Source of the DNA: Sphingomonas albertensis
GTDB taxonomy: Bacteria > Pseudomonadota > Alphaproteobacteria > Sphingomonadales > Sphingomonadaceae
Direction: 5' to 3'
DNA length: 57,986 bases
NCBI RefSeq assembly: GCF_014358075.1
Contig: NZ_JACONT010000026.1
Span: 1-57,986, forward strand
Shown: one piece after another, positions 55,652 through 57,986 of the stretch
Numbering within the stretch: position 1 is the first letter of the stretch
How the letters are laid out: each line of letters starts with the position of its first letter
The notes under the pieces: model-generated
Database searches by the model: none
Seen by the model: only the letters and a program-made list of their open reading frames with translations
Told to the model about the DNA's origin: nothing
Program-made: the position numbers and the translations under genes

Positions 55652-56266
55652 TCAGCCCGCAACCTTCGCGTAGCGCTCAGCCACGACGTCCCAGTTCACG
55701 ATGTCCCACCAGGCCTTCAGATAGCCCGGACGATCGTTCTTATACGTCAGGTAATAAGCGTGCTCCCACACGTCGTTACCGAGCAACGGCGTGCCGGGCT
55801 CCTTTGCGTCGTCCATCAGCGGGTTGTCTTGGTTCGGCGTGCTCGTCACCTTCAGCTTGCCGCTGTCATCCGCGATCAGCCATGCCCAGCCCGAGCCGAA
55901 CTGCCCCGCACCCTTGGTGTTGAACTCTTCCTTCAGCTTGTCGAGGCTGCCGAAATCACGATCGATCGCCTCGGCGAGCTTACCCGACGGTGCCTGGCCG
56001 TTCTTGGCCGCCATCGTCTTCCAGAAGAAGTCGTGGTTCCAGAAACCGCCGCCGTTGTTGCGGACCAGCGGCGGCTGCGACGAGATCATGCCGAGGATGT
56101 CCTCGATCGACTTGCCAGCCAGCGCGGAGTCCTTCTCGACGCCTTCGTTCAGCTTCGCCGTGTACGCCGCGTGATGCTTGTCATGATGAAACTTCATCGT
56201 CTCCTGATCGATCACCGGCTCGAGCGCATCATAGGCGTACGGCAGCGGTGGGAGTTCGAAAGCCAT
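55652..56266 (-). CDS. superoxide dismutase, Fe/Mn family
   Basis: A 204-residue dismutase. Metal ligands are His 27 (FHHDKHH), His 78 (NHDFFW), Asp 165 and His 169 (NDVWEHAYY). Gln 146 (TPNQDNPLM) together with Gly at 72-74 (NNGGGFW) is the Mn-type placement of the active-site glutamine rather than the Fe-type (Gln near 69). The overall sequence resembles alphaproteobacterial enzymes usually labelled SodB. Metal preference therefore needs care; it may be Mn-using or cambialistic. AAAGGAG precedes the ATG, and a GGACG-TTGAG-CGTCC inverted repeat lies just upstream. Confidence 0.94.
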   Translation of the reverse strand: MAFELPPLPYAYDALEPVIDQETMKFHHDKHHAAYTAKLNEGVEKDSALAGKSIEDILGMISSQPPLVRNNGGGFWNHDFFWKTMAAKNGQAPSGKLAEAIDRDFGSLDKLKEEFNTKGAGQFGSGWAWLIADDSGKLKVTSTPNQDNPLMDDAKEPGTPLLGNDVWEHAYYLTYKNDRPGYLKAWWDIVNWDVVAERYAKVAG

Positions 56267-56384
56267 GGGGGTTCTCCTTTATGGGGTCGGACGCTCAACG
56301 TCCGCACGTCGCAAATGGTCCCGCAAAAGTCGTTGCGCAAGCGTATCCAGCGGTCGAAACGCCGCGACCCGACAGCATCATCGG

Positions 56385-57182
56385 TCAGGCGGCGGTCTTG
56401 CCGTATTCCTGCCGTGTCACGGGATGGCTGGACGAGAGGCCGCCATCGACCGCGATCGCCTGGCCGTTGACGTAGCTGGCGTCGTCGGACGCGAGGAACA
56501 GCGCGACCTTGGCCAATTCCTCAGGCTGCGCGCCGCGGTGGAGCGGATTGAGGCGGCCAACGCGGTCCATCTTGTTCGCCTCGCGCGCGTAATCGAACAC
56601 GGGCTTGGTCATGCCCGTCTCGGTCAGCCCCGGACAGATCGCGTTGACGCGGACATTCGAGCCTGTGAGTTGCTGGGCAGAGACGGCGGCTAGGTTGATG
56701 ACGCCGGCCTTCGACGCGGAATAGGCGGGCGAGCCGGCGCCCGAGCGAATCCCGGCAACGCTGGCGGTGAGGACGATCGCGCCCTTCCCCCGCTCGGCGA
56801 TACGCGGCGCGGCGTGCTTGATCGCGAGGAACGGGCCGATCAGGTTGACGCGCAGGACTTCGGTGATGAGCGCGACGTCGGTGTCGAACAGGTTCGCCAT
56901 GCCGCCCGAAATCCCCGCATTGGCGAACATCACGTCGAGCCCGCCGAAGCTGTCGCACGCCAGCGCCACGGTGCGGATCACGTCCTCTTCGAGCCCAGCG
57001 TCGATGCGGATCGCCTTCGCCGTGCCGCCGGCCTGCGTGATCAGGTGCGCGGTCTCGTCCGCGCCCTCGGTCTTGTCGGCGACGACGACCCTGCCCCCTT
57101 CGCTCGCGAACAGGAGTGCGGCGGCGCGGCCTATGCCGGAACCTGCGCCGGTGACGATGATCGATTTGTCGGTAAAGCGCAT
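56385..57182 (-). CDS. short-chain dehydrogenase/reductase
   Basis: A 265-residue SDR. The cofactor loop is TGAGSGIGRAAA (TGxxxGxG), then an acidic residue after the second strand (VVVADKTE), which favours NAD(H); NAG is in FANAGISGG. Catalytic Ser is in LTASVAG and Tyr-x-x-x-Lys in YSASKAG. The end GQAIAVDGGLSSS is typical. The substrate is unknown. It lies 15 bases downstream of a second SDR and is probably co-transcribed. Confidence 0.9.
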   Translation of the reverse strand: MRFTDKSIIVTGAGSGIGRAAALLFASEGGRVVVADKTEGADETAHLITQAGGTAKAIRIDAGLEEDVIRTVALACDSFGGLDVMFANAGISGGMANLFDTDVALITEVLRVNLIGPFLAIKHAAPRIAERGKGAIVLTASVAGIRSGAGSPAYSASKAGVINLAAVSAQQLTGSNVRVNAICPGLTETGMTKPVFDYAREANKMDRVGRLNPLHRGAQPEELAKVALFLASDDASYVNGQAIAVDGGLSSSHPVTRQEYGKTAA

Positions 57183-57197
57183 CGCATGGTCCTTCGG

Positions 57198-57962
57198 TTA
57201 GATCGTGTCGCCGCCGTCGATGACCATCGTCTGGCCGGTCATGAAGTTGCTTGCCGGGGATGCCAGGAAGACGACTGCCCCGGCGATCTCCTCGGGCTCG
57301 CCGATCCGGCGGAGGGGCACGCTGGTGTTCGCTGCCTCGATCCGCTGCGGGTCTTCCCACAGGGCGCGCGCGAAGTCGGTCTTGATCAGGCCCGGCGCGA
57401 TACAGTTCACGCGGACGTTGGACGGGCCGAACTCGACCGCGAGGTTGCGCGCCAGCTGCATGTCGGCGGCCTTGCTGATGCAATAGGCGCCGATCACCGG
57501 TGAACCGCGCAGCCCGCCGATCGAGGAAATGATGATGATGCTGCCGCTGCGGCGCGCGATCATCTCGGGCGCGACCATCTGGATCAGCCAGTGGTTGGAG
57601 ACGATGTTGTTGTCGAGGATCTTGCGGAACTGGTCGTCGGCGATGCCGGCCTGGGGGCCGTAATAGGGGTTCGATGCGGCGTTGCAGACGAGGATGTCGA
57701 TGCGGCCGAGCTGGGCGCGGGTCTGGTCGACTAGATGCTGGAGTCCGGTTTTGTCGGAGATGTTGGCGGCGATGGCGATCGCGGTGCCGTCGCTGTGTCT
57801 GGCGTTGAGTTCCGCCGCGACGGTGTCGCATGCGTCCTGCTTGCGGCTGGAGATCACGATCTTCGCGCCGTGCTCCGCCAGTTCGCGCGCGGACGCCAAG
57901 CCGATGCCGCGCGACGATCCCGTAACGATGGCGACCATCCCGGTCAGGTCGAATTGCGACAT
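57198..57962 (-). CDS. short-chain dehydrogenase/reductase
   Basis: A 254-residue SDR, first gene of the pair. The cofactor loop TGSSRGIG is followed by SSRKQ, which with its Arg suggests NADP(H). CNAASNPYYGP replaces NAG, catalytic Ser is in ISSIGG, and YCISKAA holds the Tyr and Lys. The C-terminal GQTMVIDGGDTI is standard. Sequence is closest in style to DHRS4-like carbonyl reductases. The start at 57962 lies beside repeat family D at the window edge. Confidence 0.9.
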   Translation of the reverse strand: MSQFDLTGMVAIVTGSSRGIGLASARELAEHGAKIVISSRKQDACDTVAAELNARHSDGTAIAIAANISDKTGLQHLVDQTRAQLGRIDILVCNAASNPYYGPQAGIADDQFRKILDNNIVSNHWLIQMVAPEMIARRSGSIIIISSIGGLRGSPVIGAYCISKAADMQLARNLAVEFGPSNVRVNCIAPGLIKTDFARALWEDPQRIEAANTSVPLRRIGEPEEIAGAVVFLASPASNFMTGQTMVIDGGDTI

Positions 57963-57968
57963 TCCTGC

Positions 57969-57986
57969 TTCTCCCCTCCCGCTTGC
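57969..57986. repeat. Family D arm cut by the window end
   Basis: TTCTCCCCTCCCGCTTGC, identical to the beginning of the carA-internal arm; the rest lies outside the window. Confidence 0.6.

Overview
The window looks like chromosomal DNA of a high-GC alphaproteobacterium, most likely Sphingomonas or a close sphingomonad. The grounds are GC-rich coding sequence, the gene orders yqeY-dnaG-rpoD, eno-ftsB and ffh-rpsP-rimM-trmD-rplS, candidate EcfG-type stress promoters (GGAAC-N16/17-GTT), and many sphingomonad-like palindromic intergenic repeats. No phage, insertion sequence, CRISPR array or replication origin was recognised. Assignments come from reading protein motifs, not from searches.

Layout. 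0-8 kb: two alpha/beta hydrolases, two identical tRNA-Arg(ACG) genes, a lipoprotein, a spermidine-synthase-like membrane protein, a GNAT acetyltransferase, hemB and a YegS-type lipid kinase. 8-14 kb: a periplasmic cyclophilin, a tight operon (ATP-grasp, flavin monooxygenase, MetN-, MetI- and MetQ-like transporter) and a CorA-type channel. 14-25 kb: an NADP oxidoreductase, a disordered DUF2171 protein, tRNA-Ala(CGC), two small envelope proteins, a prolyl oligopeptidase, an MFS exporter, a DUF885 lipoprotein and a chloroperoxidase-like hydrolase. 25-31 kb: ftsB, eno and a cluster of small YqjD/YqjE-like stress envelope genes. 30-43 kb: carA, a small AT-rich gene, carB, greA and a rhomboid protease on the minus strand; yqeY, a DUF559 nuclease-like gene, dnaG and rpoD on the plus strand; then an AT-rich DUF6161-like gene. 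43-50 kb: rluE and the ribosomal/SRP cluster, split by a vapBC toxin-antitoxin pair and a thioredoxin-reductase-like gene. 50-58 kb: a GGDEF-EAL protein, mtaB-ftsY, yciB, a superoxide dismutase and two short-chain dehydrogenases.

The most unusual features concern insertions into housekeeping operons. A palindromic repeat (family D) lies in frame inside carA, adding about 50 residues. Inverted copies of the same repeat form both ends of the DUF559 reading frame, which is wedged without spacing between yqeY and dnaG. vapBC sits directly ahead of trmD with GTGA overlaps, so trmD probably depends on a toxin-antitoxin promoter. The last third of dnaG has clearly lower GC than the rest. Other repeat families mark nine of the ten convergent protein-gene junctions, where they probably act as two-way terminators.
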